32,729 nt of DNA from Gammaproteobacteria bacterium (GTDB taxonomy: Bacteria; Pseudomonadota; Gammaproteobacteria; Pseudomonadales; Pseudohongiellaceae), in contig PBTW01000118.1 of NCBI GenBank assembly GCA_002729315.1, positions 1 to 32,729 of the forward strand, in the 5' to 3' direction. Position 1 is the stretch's first letter; each line of letters begins with the position of its first letter. Shown one piece after another: positions 9,899 through 18,431 of this stretch. The notes beneath the pieces are model-generated. The model ran no database searches and was not told where the DNA came from. It saw nothing but the letters and a program-made list of their open reading frames with translations. The position numbers and the translations under genes are program-made.

Positions 9899-10795
9899 AT
9901 GAAAAAGCATCTATTCAAAACAATAATACTAGGTTCTCTGATCGGGCTTGGATTCGCTTTCAGTAGCATGGCTCAAGATATCAACTTTGGGCGCGGCGAC
10001 GTACTTGTCAAGATACCAAGCACATATAGCAATTCAGACTCCTATCCCCTCGTCATTTTATTGCACGGATATACTTCGAATGGCCGACGCATCGACAACT
10101 ACTTTAAGGTCAGTGATTTCGTTGATGATTATGGCTTTCTATTCGTTGCTCCTGATGGGACGCAGGAAACAACCGGCAGACAGAACCGCTTCTGGAACGC
10201 CTCCGACGCCTGCTGCAATTTCTTTGACTCCGAGGTCGATGATAGCGGCTATATCCGTTCAATCATTGAGGAGATGCAAAAGGTCTACAATGTAGACGGG
10301 AGGCGTATATATTTGATAGGCCACTCCAATGGCGGGTTTATGTCTTACAGGATGGCTTACGAACATTCAGATAAAATATCAGCTATAGTGAGTCTCGCAG
10401 GAGCGAACCATAGCGATCAACGCGACCCTCCACCAAACGCAGTACATATTCTCCAAATTCATGGAACCAACGACAGAATTATTGATTTTCAAGGTGGCGA
10501 TACACGCGAATATTTTAATGGCAGAGGTGGCAGATATCCCGGCGCACTGCGATCAGTTCGACGTTGGGCTGACTATAACGGCTGCGCTGAGGCAGGAGCA
10601 GGACGTGAGCTGCGCGATTTAGAAGCAAGTCTGCCAGGGCATGAAACCGGTGTGCTCAAGTTTGAAATTGGCTGCAAGGAGGGAGGATCTGCTGAACTAT
10701 GGACTATCGCCTCCGGAGTGCACTCACCAATGTTCTCTGATACTTTCGCGGCCCAAGTCGTAGAGTGGCTGCTGGCTCACCCAAAAAACAACTAA
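9899..10795 (+). CDS. Secreted polyhydroxybutyrate-depolymerase/LpqC-like esterase (alpha/beta hydrolase)
   Basis: 298 aa; signal peptide; 'PLVILLHGYTSNG', 'FLFVAPDGTQ', 'FWNASDACC', nucleophile 'GHSNGGFMSYRMA', 'LQIHGTNDRIIDFQGG', C-terminal 'SGVHSPMFS'. Confidence 0.88.
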   Translation: MKKHLFKTIILGSLIGLGFAFSSMAQDINFGRGDVLVKIPSTYSNSDSYPLVILLHGYTSNGRRIDNYFKVSDFVDDYGFLFVAPDGTQETTGRQNRFWNASDACCNFFDSEVDDSGYIRSIIEEMQKVYNVDGRRIYLIGHSNGGFMSYRMAYEHSDKISAIVSLAGANHSDQRDPPPNAVHILQIHGTNDRIIDFQGGDTREYFNGRGGRYPGALRSVRRWADYNGCAEAGAGRELRDLEASLPGHETGVLKFEIGCKEGGSAELWTIASGVHSPMFSDTFAAQVVEWLLAHPKNN

Positions 10796-10850
10796 CAAGA
10801 TAGTTCGGGGTAGCGGACAGAGTGGTCACGAGTAACCCCTGGAAAGTCTG

Positions 10851-11573
10851 CTACCACTCAACCCGCTTGCCCTGCCAGTCGAGAAACTGAATCGGCAGGT
10901 CAGGTCTCAGGTCGCCCTGAAGCCTCGTTAACTGCCTGGCTACAAACTCAGGGGTAAACAGCTTTGTGGGGCTGATATTTTTCTGAAATGGTTTCGACAG
11001 CGGTGAGTCTGTACTTCCAGGGTGAAACAGGAGAAACTGGACCAGCTTCGCTTCTCGCCGATATTCCAAAGCCGCCGTTTTCAACAGCATGTTCAGAGCC
11101 GCCTTGGAGGCTCGGTAGGCGTACCAACCCCCACTCTCATTGTCGCCAATACTGCCAACGCGAGCACTGAGCGCGGTGATAACGCAAGGTTTTCCGTTCA
11201 ACTTAAGCAGGGGCTTAAGCGCTTTTACCCACATCAGTGGGACAAAAGCATTGATTCGCATCACCGTCTCCAAGGGGGCAACAGAGGTATTCTCCAGCCT
11301 TTTTTCCGGTGACAGACCCTCATGATGCAGTATGCCATTACATATCGTGACCCGATCAAAGACGATGCCGGATTCCCGCAGTTCAGCGCAGACTGCGTCG
11401 ATCGATGACTCGGTGTAATCGCATTGCAGCCTTTGCAGACGACTGCCTGCAGATGACTCCTCAAGGCTGCCCGCCTGGCGACTCACTGCTATTATCGAGT
11501 CTCCCTGATTAAGGTTTTGCTGAATCAGAGCCTTCGCGATTGCACTGCCTGCACCTATTACCAGTTGCTGCAT
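10851..11573 (-). CDS. SDR-family oxidoreductase (CsgA-like short-chain dehydrogenase)
   Basis: Start set at the internal Met 'MQQLVIGAGSAIAKALIQQ' (11573), because the longer ORF overlaps the upstream DUF393 gene. Glycine-rich NAD motif; 'YAYRASKAALNMLLKTAALE' (YxxxK). Confidence 0.87.
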   Translation of the reverse strand: MQQLVIGAGSAIAKALIQQNLNQGDSIIAVSRQAGSLEESSAGSRLQRLQCDYTESSIDAVCAELRESGIVFDRVTICNGILHHEGLSPEKRLENTSVAPLETVMRINAFVPLMWVKALKPLLKLNGKPCVITALSARVGSIGDNESGGWYAYRASKAALNMLLKTAALEYRREAKLVQFLLFHPGSTDSPLSKPFQKNISPTKLFTPEFVARQLTRLQGDLRPDLPIQFLDWQGKRVEW

Positions 11574-11577
11574 ATAT

Positions 11578-12021
11578 TTAGCGAATATCTTTGGTCTGAG
11601 AAGTTTCGGCAGATGCGCTGGCGGAGATCTTGTAACAGACCTCGGCATCGCATCGGGAAGAACCGGTGAGCAGGCGCGAAATCTGACGTCGATATCTGGC
11701 AAAAAACAGGTAGCCCAAATCCGCAAACCAGCGCACCAAGGGCAGACGTAACAGTTTCAACCATTGGTGGCGGCCGACCAGAGCCCATGCCTGCTGGGTG
11801 ACATCCAGCCCGTAGATCAGCGTCCCGTTGGCCTGCTGCCCGTGAAGCACACGATCGGCTTCAACCGGATCTATGTGGGGAAACCGCTGTTTGAAGTCTG
11901 GCCGATTAATATCTTCCAGATACAACTTTCCGGCATCGTCAAGTTGGCGCAACTGCTTCATCTCCGCGGCACAAAGCGGACAGCGACCATCATAGAAAAT
12001 CGTTAGTACGGTATCGTTCAT
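11578..12021 (-). CDS. DUF393 / DCC-family thiol-disulfide oxidoreductase-like protein
   Basis: 147 aa; N-terminal 'FYDGRCPLCAAEMKQL' (DxxCPLC) and 'ALVGRHQWLKLLRLPLVRWFADLGYLFFARYR'. Confidence 0.88.
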   Translation of the reverse strand: MNDTVLTIFYDGRCPLCAAEMKQLRQLDDAGKLYLEDINRPDFKQRFPHIDPVEADRVLHGQQANGTLIYGLDVTQQAWALVGRHQWLKLLRLPLVRWFADLGYLFFARYRRQISRLLTGSSRCDAEVCYKISASASAETSQTKDIR

Positions 12022-12027
12022 AAGAAT

Positions 12028-12519
12028 TCACTGTGTTAGAGCTATAATTACCAGGTGAGCAATACAAACTACAGAGGTTAGCGTTAGCCGAAATTTAAGG
12101 TAGGTTGAGTCCATTCCCTGCAGCAGCAGACCCCGCGTTTTGTGCTCAACAAGATACACTAAAATAAAGCCAGTCATCGAGACTGCAAGGCCTGCTAACA
12201 GGTAGTCTCTGCCCAGCAGAACAGCCAGCCATGCCGTCAGGGCAAATACATTACTGCTAATCAGCAGGAAGCGATTGACATTGGACTCCTCCAGCTCTTT
12301 CGCTTTACCCCACAAAGCGCCAGCCAGAAAACTTAGGATAATCACGCTGTAACTCAGAAACAGGTGCGGCGTTGACCATGCCCCGAAAGACAAGTCCGCA
12401 TATGCAGCCCAGACCGCGGCGAGGAACGGCAGCAAGCCGGCATAGCCCAAAGAATTGATCAAGCGCGAATGTATCATGCTCGGCATAATAACCAGGATTT
12501 GCCAATAAGATACGCACAA
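12028..12519 (-). CDS. DUF3429 family integral membrane protein (start codon uncertain; an internal Met near 12480 is possible)
   Basis: 'INSLGYAGLLPFLAAVW', 'YSVIILSFLAGALWGKA' and several TM segments fit the DUF3429 pattern. Confidence 0.75.
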   Translation of the reverse strand: MCVSYWQILVIMPSMIHSRLINSLGYAGLLPFLAAVWAAYADLSFGAWSTPHLFLSYSVIILSFLAGALWGKAKELEESNVNRFLLISSNVFALTAWLAVLLGRDYLLAGLAVSMTGFILVYLVEHKTRGLLLQGMDSTYLKFRLTLTSVVCIAHLVIIALTQ

Positions 12520-12600
12520 TCATCACCAGCAGTTCTTCAGTCAGGTCTGAATCAGTGGCCGCAGCGCACTCAATGCCGACAGAAAGCCCTCAATCTTCAG

Positions 12601-13421
12601 TACCGACGCCTTCGCCTGATCCTCGGCGATCAGCTGAATCGCGAGCACTCATGGTTTAGCGAGCCGGATGAACCGGTTTTGATCGTTGTGGCTGGGTTAA
12701 AGCAGGAGGCCAGTTATGTCAGACATTATATGCAGAAAATCTGTGCATTCTTCGCAGCCATGGAACACTTTGCCAAGGTCCTTAGTAGCAGGGCCACCAC
12801 GTGCTGTATAAGACTTTAGATGACATCGCGGAGTACGACTCTCTATAGACTTTCCTGACCGCGCTGTGCACACGCTTCGAGGTCGGGTATTTTGACTATC
12901 TCCAACCCGATGAATATCGGGTCAGCCAGCAACCTCAGAAGTTTGACCTCCCGGCAGCGGTGCAAGGAAAAGTCGGTTGAAACAGAACATTTCTTGTTGC
13001 CCCTGACGGAAATCGATCAGCACTTTGCTCACCGGGATTGATCCTGCCACAGTGGATGACTGGTATCTTGGCACTTATCTGGATGCGCTGCAGTAGGTCA
13101 AACTCCCCAACAAGCGGGGCATGGCGCTCTGCGCCGACGGTGGTCTCGTTGGCTCCAAGCCTTATGCAGCAAGCGGAAACTACATCAAAAAATGAGCGAC
13201 TACTGTGAGAGCTGTAAATGCGATGGGAAGCTGCGAACCGGCAAAGGCGCCTGCCCTCTGAATCCCCATACTGGCATTTTATGGCACAGCACAAGGATCG
13301 ATTACGGGGCAACCATCGCATGCGTATGCTGTACGGCAATTGGAATAAAATGGGTGACGAGACCCAGCGCACTGTCCTTGCTCAGGCTGAGCATTACCTG
13401 AATACCATCGAACAGCTGTGA
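12601..13421 (+). pseudogene. Cryptochrome/photolyase-related protein (FAD-binding, COG3046-like), degraded
   Basis: Collinear fragments in shifting frames: 'YRRLRLILGDQLNREHSWFSEPDEPVLIVVAGLKQEASYVRHYMQKICAFFAAM', 'QGHHVLYKTLDDIAEYDSL*TFLTALCTRFEVGYFDYLQPDEYRVSQQ', '[46 protein letters not shown]', '[23 protein letters not shown]', 'SPYWHFMAQHKDRLRGNHRMRMLYGNWNKM'. In-frame TAGs at 12846-12848 and 13094-13096. Frameshifts near 12788, 13190 and 13260. Confidence 0.85.
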
Positions 13422-13655
13422 CCCGCCGCTGATCACCGGATCAGAGAGGCTTTGAGGAGAAAAACCTGCCGCATTCGAAGCTTTCAGGGCTGAAGACTAA
13501 AAATTACTAGCCGGCGCCAAAAATATAATTATCAATATCAATAGCTTAAGAAATTTAAAGTGCCAAGTACTCCGGCTCCGAAGTGGACAAATCCGCCGGT
13601 AAGGATTACGCTTAATCAAAATTTAAGAAGAAGCCTCGCAAATAAAGGTATCGCC

Positions 13656-15005
13656 ATGAAATTCCCCGATTTTTCACTGTGCTTCCTGATTTCTCTGGGC
13701 CTAGCCGCCACCGCGACGGCTGAAGACGTGCCAACTTTCTATAAGGATGCCCTGCCGGTTTTCATGAACAACTGTGCGGCCTGCCATCAAGATAATCCGC
13801 CCGACGTAGGGGGAATCAGTGCACCGATGTCTCTCATGGATTACGAACAGGCAAAGATTTGGGCCCCGCTGATCAAAAATGCTGTGGCTACAGGCTACAT
13901 GCCGCCTTGGGGCGCCCATGAGCGTCATCGCGGGGAATTCAAAGGCGAACGCTATATGGACAAAGCGGACAGAGATCTGCTGATCGCCTGGGTGGATGGT
14001 GGAGCCTTGAAGGGCGACCTTGCGGCGGCCAACGACGCACTGAGTTCGACCAGTGTGGGCACAGCCATGCCCGAATCTGGCTGGTGGATTGGTGAACCGG
14101 ATCTCGTCGTCGGCTTTGAAAAATCCGTTTACGTCGGCGATGACGTGGAAGACTGGCAGCCGACGGTACAGATGCCTGTTCCCGAGGGTGCCCACGAGAA
14201 CCCTAAATGGATCTCAATGGCCGAATTGGATCCCGGAGGTCCCTGGGTCCACCATATCGTCTCCAGTCATATGGGCGTCGGGGTGCCCGGCCGTGGTCCC
14301 TTTACCTATCCGGAAGGATGGGGAGTTTTGTTACCCGAAGACCCGTTTATTACCGTTAACATGCATTATCACAAAGATACCGGGGAAGGCACCGGCGTCA
14401 TTGATGATACCCGCGCGGGCTTCAAATTCTACGAAGCCGGTGATGTTATCGACTACGTGGTAGAGACAAACCTGTTACCGCATCGCGGCTGGACGATTCC
14501 CGCTGGTGACCCTAACTACGAAGTCACCAATACCCATGCAGTGGAGGAAGATATTTATCTGCTGTCCATGGGACCCCATATGCATTATCGCGGCAAGGCC
14601 ATGCGTTACGAACTCGAGTATCCCGACGGTGAACGCGAAGTGCTGCTGTGGGTTCCCAAGTATGACTTCAACTGGCAGTTTCTCTACGAATATGAAACAC
14701 CCAAGTTCATCCCGGCGGGTTCGACCTTGCATATGAGCTGGTGGTTTGACAACTCAGAGGGAAACCCCTGGAATCCGAATCCTTCGCAAGATGTGGTTTA
14801 CGGCCCGGAAACAACCGATGAGATGGCAAATGCCCGGATCTATTACGCTCCGACCACTCCCCGTGGGATCGTGGTCGGCCGTGACCTGCCCCCTGACGTC
14901 CTGAAACGGGCTCAGGAAGAAGAGCAGCGCCGACGGGACAACGCTAGCCTGCTGGTGCAGAGCGAGGATGATTTTTCCTGGCTCGAGTTAGACAGCCAAG
15001 ACTAG
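13656..15005 (+). CDS. Secreted c-type cytochrome fused to a copper type-II monooxygenase-like (PHM-like) region
   Basis: Start at internal Met (MKFPDFSLCFLISLGLAATATAED signal peptide). Heme motif CAACH; 'GPWVHHIVSSHMG', 'NMHYHKDTG', 'MGPHMHYRGKAMRYELEYPDGEREVLLWVPKYDFNWQFLY', 'WFDNSEGNPWNPNPSQDVVYGPETTDEMANARIYY'. Confidence 0.85.
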   Translation: MKFPDFSLCFLISLGLAATATAEDVPTFYKDALPVFMNNCAACHQDNPPDVGGISAPMSLMDYEQAKIWAPLIKNAVATGYMPPWGAHERHRGEFKGERYMDKADRDLLIAWVDGGALKGDLAAANDALSSTSVGTAMPESGWWIGEPDLVVGFEKSVYVGDDVEDWQPTVQMPVPEGAHENPKWISMAELDPGGPWVHHIVSSHMGVGVPGRGPFTYPEGWGVLLPEDPFITVNMHYHKDTGEGTGVIDDTRAGFKFYEAGDVIDYVVETNLLPHRGWTIPAGDPNYEVTNTHAVEEDIYLLSMGPHMHYRGKAMRYELEYPDGEREVLLWVPKYDFNWQFLYEYETPKFIPAGSTLHMSWWFDNSEGNPWNPNPSQDVVYGPETTDEMANARIYYAPTTPRGIVVGRDLPPDVLKRAQEEEQRRRDNASLLVQSEDDFSWLELDSQD

Positions 15006-15198
15006 TCGCTTTCAGAACGGGACTGCGGCTGACGCGGTAGCCTTTCCTTTTCCTGCTGATGACCGTTTATCTGTATTACCAGCTGTATGGGTAAGTCATG
15101 CAAACCAAAGTCCGTCACTTTCTGACCGTGTCGCACCTAAACAAATGAGCGCCAGGCTCAAGCTCTGAAACACTGGCACTCTAATCAGGAACCTGAAC

Positions 15199-16656
15199 AT
15201 GCCCACATTAAAGGATCAAGGCCTCATCTGCTGCGATAATTTCATCGATGGCAACTGGGTCAGTTCTACTCAGTCAATCCGTATCACCAGTCCGGCAACA
15301 GGAGGAACTGTCGCTGAAGTCGCGGACGGGACCAGAGAGCAGGCCGAACTGGGTGTTGAGGCCGCTCATCGAAGCTTTCCCAACTGGAGCAGAACAAGTG
15401 CGAAGGAAAGAAGTTCCGTCCTGCGACGCTGGCATGACCTAATTCTTGATAATGTCGAAGATCTCGCCGCACTGATGACCTGGGAGCAAGGGAAACCGAT
15501 TGCTGAAAGTCTCACTGAGATTAAATACGGCGCAGGATTCATCGAATATTATGCCGAAGAGGCCAAGCGAGTTTTTGGAGCGACAATCCCAACTATTGCC
15601 CCCGAGCGCCGATTGCAAACCTACAAACAAGCGGTGGGTGTTGTCGGTGCAATCACCCCCTGGAATTTTCCTAATGCAATGATAACCCGCAAAGCTGCCC
15701 CTGCCCTGGCAGCGGGGTGCACCATCGTCATAAAGCCTGATCCCGCCACGCCGCTGTCAGCCCTCGCGCTCTGTGAACTGGCGCACCGTGCCGGCCTTCC
15801 GTCTGGCGTCCTTAATGTGGTCGCGGGCAGCGATAGCCAAGGAATTGGGGAGGTTCTTACGCAGCACCCCAAGATTGCTAAATTCACGTTTACCGGCTCT
15901 ACTGCCATTGGCAAACTTCTGATGAAGCAGTGCGCCAGCACAGTTAAAAAAATCTCTCTTGAACTTGGCGGCAACGCCCCTTTCATTGTATTTGAGGATG
16001 CGGATCTCGAGGAAGCGGCCAGCCACTGTATTGCAACAAAATTTCGCAACTGCGGTCAGACCTGCGTATGCACCAATCGGATCTATGTCCAGGAATCTAT
16101 TGAGGAAGCATTCACCCAGAAACTGCGGGAGGGGATTCGGTCGCTCAAGGTCGCTGATGGCTTTACCGCCGATACCGATATCGGCCCGATGATCAATGAG
16201 CAGGCCATAGCCAAGATGGAGCAACTAATCACCGATGCCGTCGCAAAAGGGGCAGAGCTGGTCCTGGGAGGCGCCCGGCATGAACTAGGTAGCTTATTTT
16301 TTCAGCCCACCCTACTGCGATCAGTGGACGATACGATGGACCTGGTTACCGGGGAAATCTTTGGCCCAATCGCGGCTGTTCAGACTTTTACAAGCGAAAA
16401 TGAAGTCATCGACAAAGCCAACGCAACCGATTATGGCCTGGCCGCTTACTTTTTCTCTAGGGACGTAGGCCGAGTTATGCGTGTCGCAGAAGCACTGGAG
16501 TGCGGCATTGTTTGCTCTAATTCCGGCGTATTTTCGACAGAAGTTGCCCCCTTCGGGGGCTGGAAGCAATCGGGGATTGGCTCTGAAGGAGGGACGGAGG
16601 GTATCGCAGATTTTCTAGAAACGAAATTTCATTCCATGGGCGGGATCGATCGATAG
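15199..16656 (+). CDS. gabD: NAD(P)-dependent succinate-semialdehyde dehydrogenase-type aldehyde dehydrogenase
   Basis: 485 aa; 'ITPWNFPNAMITRKAAPALAAGCTIVIKP', 'FTGSTAIGKLLMKQCASTVKKISLELGGNAPFIVFEDAD', catalytic 'NCGQTCVCTNRIYVQ', 'FGGWKQSGIGSEGGTEGIADFLETKF'. Confidence 0.9.
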   Translation: MPTLKDQGLICCDNFIDGNWVSSTQSIRITSPATGGTVAEVADGTREQAELGVEAAHRSFPNWSRTSAKERSSVLRRWHDLILDNVEDLAALMTWEQGKPIAESLTEIKYGAGFIEYYAEEAKRVFGATIPTIAPERRLQTYKQAVGVVGAITPWNFPNAMITRKAAPALAAGCTIVIKPDPATPLSALALCELAHRAGLPSGVLNVVAGSDSQGIGEVLTQHPKIAKFTFTGSTAIGKLLMKQCASTVKKISLELGGNAPFIVFEDADLEEAASHCIATKFRNCGQTCVCTNRIYVQESIEEAFTQKLREGIRSLKVADGFTADTDIGPMINEQAIAKMEQLITDAVAKGAELVLGGARHELGSLFFQPTLLRSVDDTMDLVTGEIFGPIAAVQTFTSENEVIDKANATDYGLAAYFFSRDVGRVMRVAEALECGIVCSNSGVFSTEVAPFGGWKQSGIGSEGGTEGIADFLETKFHSMGGIDR

Positions 16657-16891
16657 CCACGATCCATACTAGCGGTACCATCAAACACGATGTCACGAAC
16701 TACGATTTTGCCCCCACTCTACCGAGCACTATGTATCGGAGTCTCCGAACTCCGCTGTGGCGATCATAAAGCGGAGGGGCCACTCAGCCGAGCCTTTTAT
16801 CCCGGCATCCGGGAATAATTAGCGCCGCGCACTGGGCCAACTTAGCACTTGCTGCGTATTGGCTTTCAGTGATCTGATAAGGCAACATGTC

Positions 16892-17227
16892 ATGAGAATT
16901 AAATTGTCCGAACTGCGCCAGCTGAAATTCATAGAAAAAGTCATCCTGCACTGTCACGATCAGAGTCTCTATATCGTCTCAGTGCAAATGGACAATGAAG
17001 AGCGCTACGTCACCGACGAGCGAGGCAGCTTTCTAAAATCATTCAACAAGCTTTCTTTGCAAAGAAGGTTTAACGGTATGACCGTTGGCGAAATGGTGCT
17101 CCGACATCAAAGCCCTTATGATGAAATGATCGGACTCCCACAAGAGAAGACAGACAATACCCTCGAAGTGCTGATCGGCGGCGAAGCCTACGCGCCGCAG
17201 CCTGGCGACGCGGACAGGCTCAATTGA
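16892..17227 (+). CDS. DUF6482-like small protein
   Basis: 'MRIKLSELRQLKFIEKVILHCHDQSLYIVSVQMDNEERYVTDERG' with a compact alpha/beta pattern. ATG at 16892 preferred over TTG at 16859. Confidence 0.6.
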   Translation: MRIKLSELRQLKFIEKVILHCHDQSLYIVSVQMDNEERYVTDERGSFLKSFNKLSLQRRFNGMTVGEMVLRHQSPYDEMIGLPQEKTDNTLEVLIGGEAYAPQPGDADRLN

Positions 17228-17405
17228 GTGCAAAACACGAACCAAAAATCGACCAGTGTCAATCTCCCTAGTCTTGCGCCGACCACGAGACAGACCCAGC
17301 ATCTAGGCTTCCAATCTGATCGACATGCAATCCAAACTGGGGCGCTACGGCCGTCTCGGCCAAAATTAACTTTGCTTAAGTTTTCTTAATTTTTCCAAAC
17401 TTCGC

Positions 17406-18251
17406 CTACTTAATGCCTACCACATAGCAAAGCCAGCTGTCGTCATTCGGTGCTTCATCCACCGCCTGCCAATCCGCATCCTCGTCTTCGCCAGCGACAT
17501 CCCAATACACTTTGCTCATGCTGAAACCTGCTTCGGCTAGCATTTCGCGAACCTCAGGTACAGTCCAGAAACGCCAATGGTACTCGAACGCCTTTCTGAT
17601 CATGCTGCCGTCACCGAATTTGAAATGGATAAAGAAAGAGCAGTCGGCAGTGACGGGGTTAAAATAGGCCTGCTCCCAGTGGTATTTAAAGCCTTCCTTG
17701 CCCTTGAGGATCGTGCGCTTGTCGGTCACGTCCGAGGCATAGCACTCCTTGCCACCCATCATGTCGATAACCATGACGCCTTTTTCGCCCAGATTCTTGC
17801 AGGCTATCTTGAAATAGTTCACGACCTCTGCTCGAGTCTTGAAGCACCAGAACGAGAAGTTCTGGGCGGCCAGCACGTCAACTTGCGGTACGGTTCTTGA
17901 ACGCGCGTCCTGCTCGAGCACTTCAACTCGATCTGCCACGTTTGATTTCAGCTTACCGAGATTGTTTTCAGTCCCCCATGCAAGCGTTTCAGGGCAGATA
18001 TCAAGCCCAATCGCCTGGCGATTCTTGTCTGACTTAGCCCATTCGCATGACACCGCAAAGGTGCCGCAAAAATCCTCTCTCAGAGTCATTGGCTTGGTCT
18101 TGTAAGCTTCCCGGTAAACCTGATCGAAAACACTAACCTCATGATCTGGCTCCTGCACTGAATGCTGATAACAGACAAATTTGTCTGCCAGTTCAGCCTG
18201 GCAGGGCTGCTCGCTGTTCTTCAGTTTCTTTCCTCGTTTTATCTCGGGCAT
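17406..18251 (-). CDS. Class I SAM-dependent methyltransferase
   Basis: 281 aa; 'LREDFCGTFAVSCEWAKSDKNRQAIGLDICPETLAWG' (SAM-binding), 'VDVLAAQNFSFWCFKTRAEVVNYFKIACKNLGEKGVMVIDMMGG', 'HWRFWTVPEVREMLAEAGF'. Confidence 0.82.
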   Translation of the reverse strand: MPEIKRGKKLKNSEQPCQAELADKFVCYQHSVQEPDHEVSVFDQVYREAYKTKPMTLREDFCGTFAVSCEWAKSDKNRQAIGLDICPETLAWGTENNLGKLKSNVADRVEVLEQDARSRTVPQVDVLAAQNFSFWCFKTRAEVVNYFKIACKNLGEKGVMVIDMMGGKECYASDVTDKRTILKGKEGFKYHWEQAYFNPVTADCSFFIHFKFGDGSMIRKAFEYHWRFWTVPEVREMLAEAGFSMSKVYWDVAGEDEDADWQAVDEAPNDDSWLCYVVGIK

Positions 18252-18431
18252 ATCTTCTTTCTCGGGTTGGTTGGGCGAGGTTTAACCTAGCGAATTCAGG
18301 GCTGGTGCGCAATGACGCGAGACCGCTCTGCTCGGCTGACTCAAGCAGGTCGGTCCGACGGCCTTCTGGACATACGATGCGTATTCGGAATGCCAAAGAA
18401 CTTCCGATAAGAAACAAATCAACCAGGTTGA

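Noticed and set aside
12935-13372. 145-aa minus-strand ORF
   Set aside because: Antisense to the cryptochrome-like remnant, whose sense frames match a known family.
13701-14195. 164-aa minus-strand ORF
   Set aside because: Antisense to the cytochrome c/copper protein; no domain signature.
15621-16224. Two overlapping minus-strand ORFs (142 and 155 aa)
   Set aside because: Antisense to the aldehyde dehydrogenase; shadow ORFs.
17349-17361. Small hairpin ggccg-tct-cggcc
   Set aside because: No T tract on either strand side that would make a convincing terminator; too short to call.
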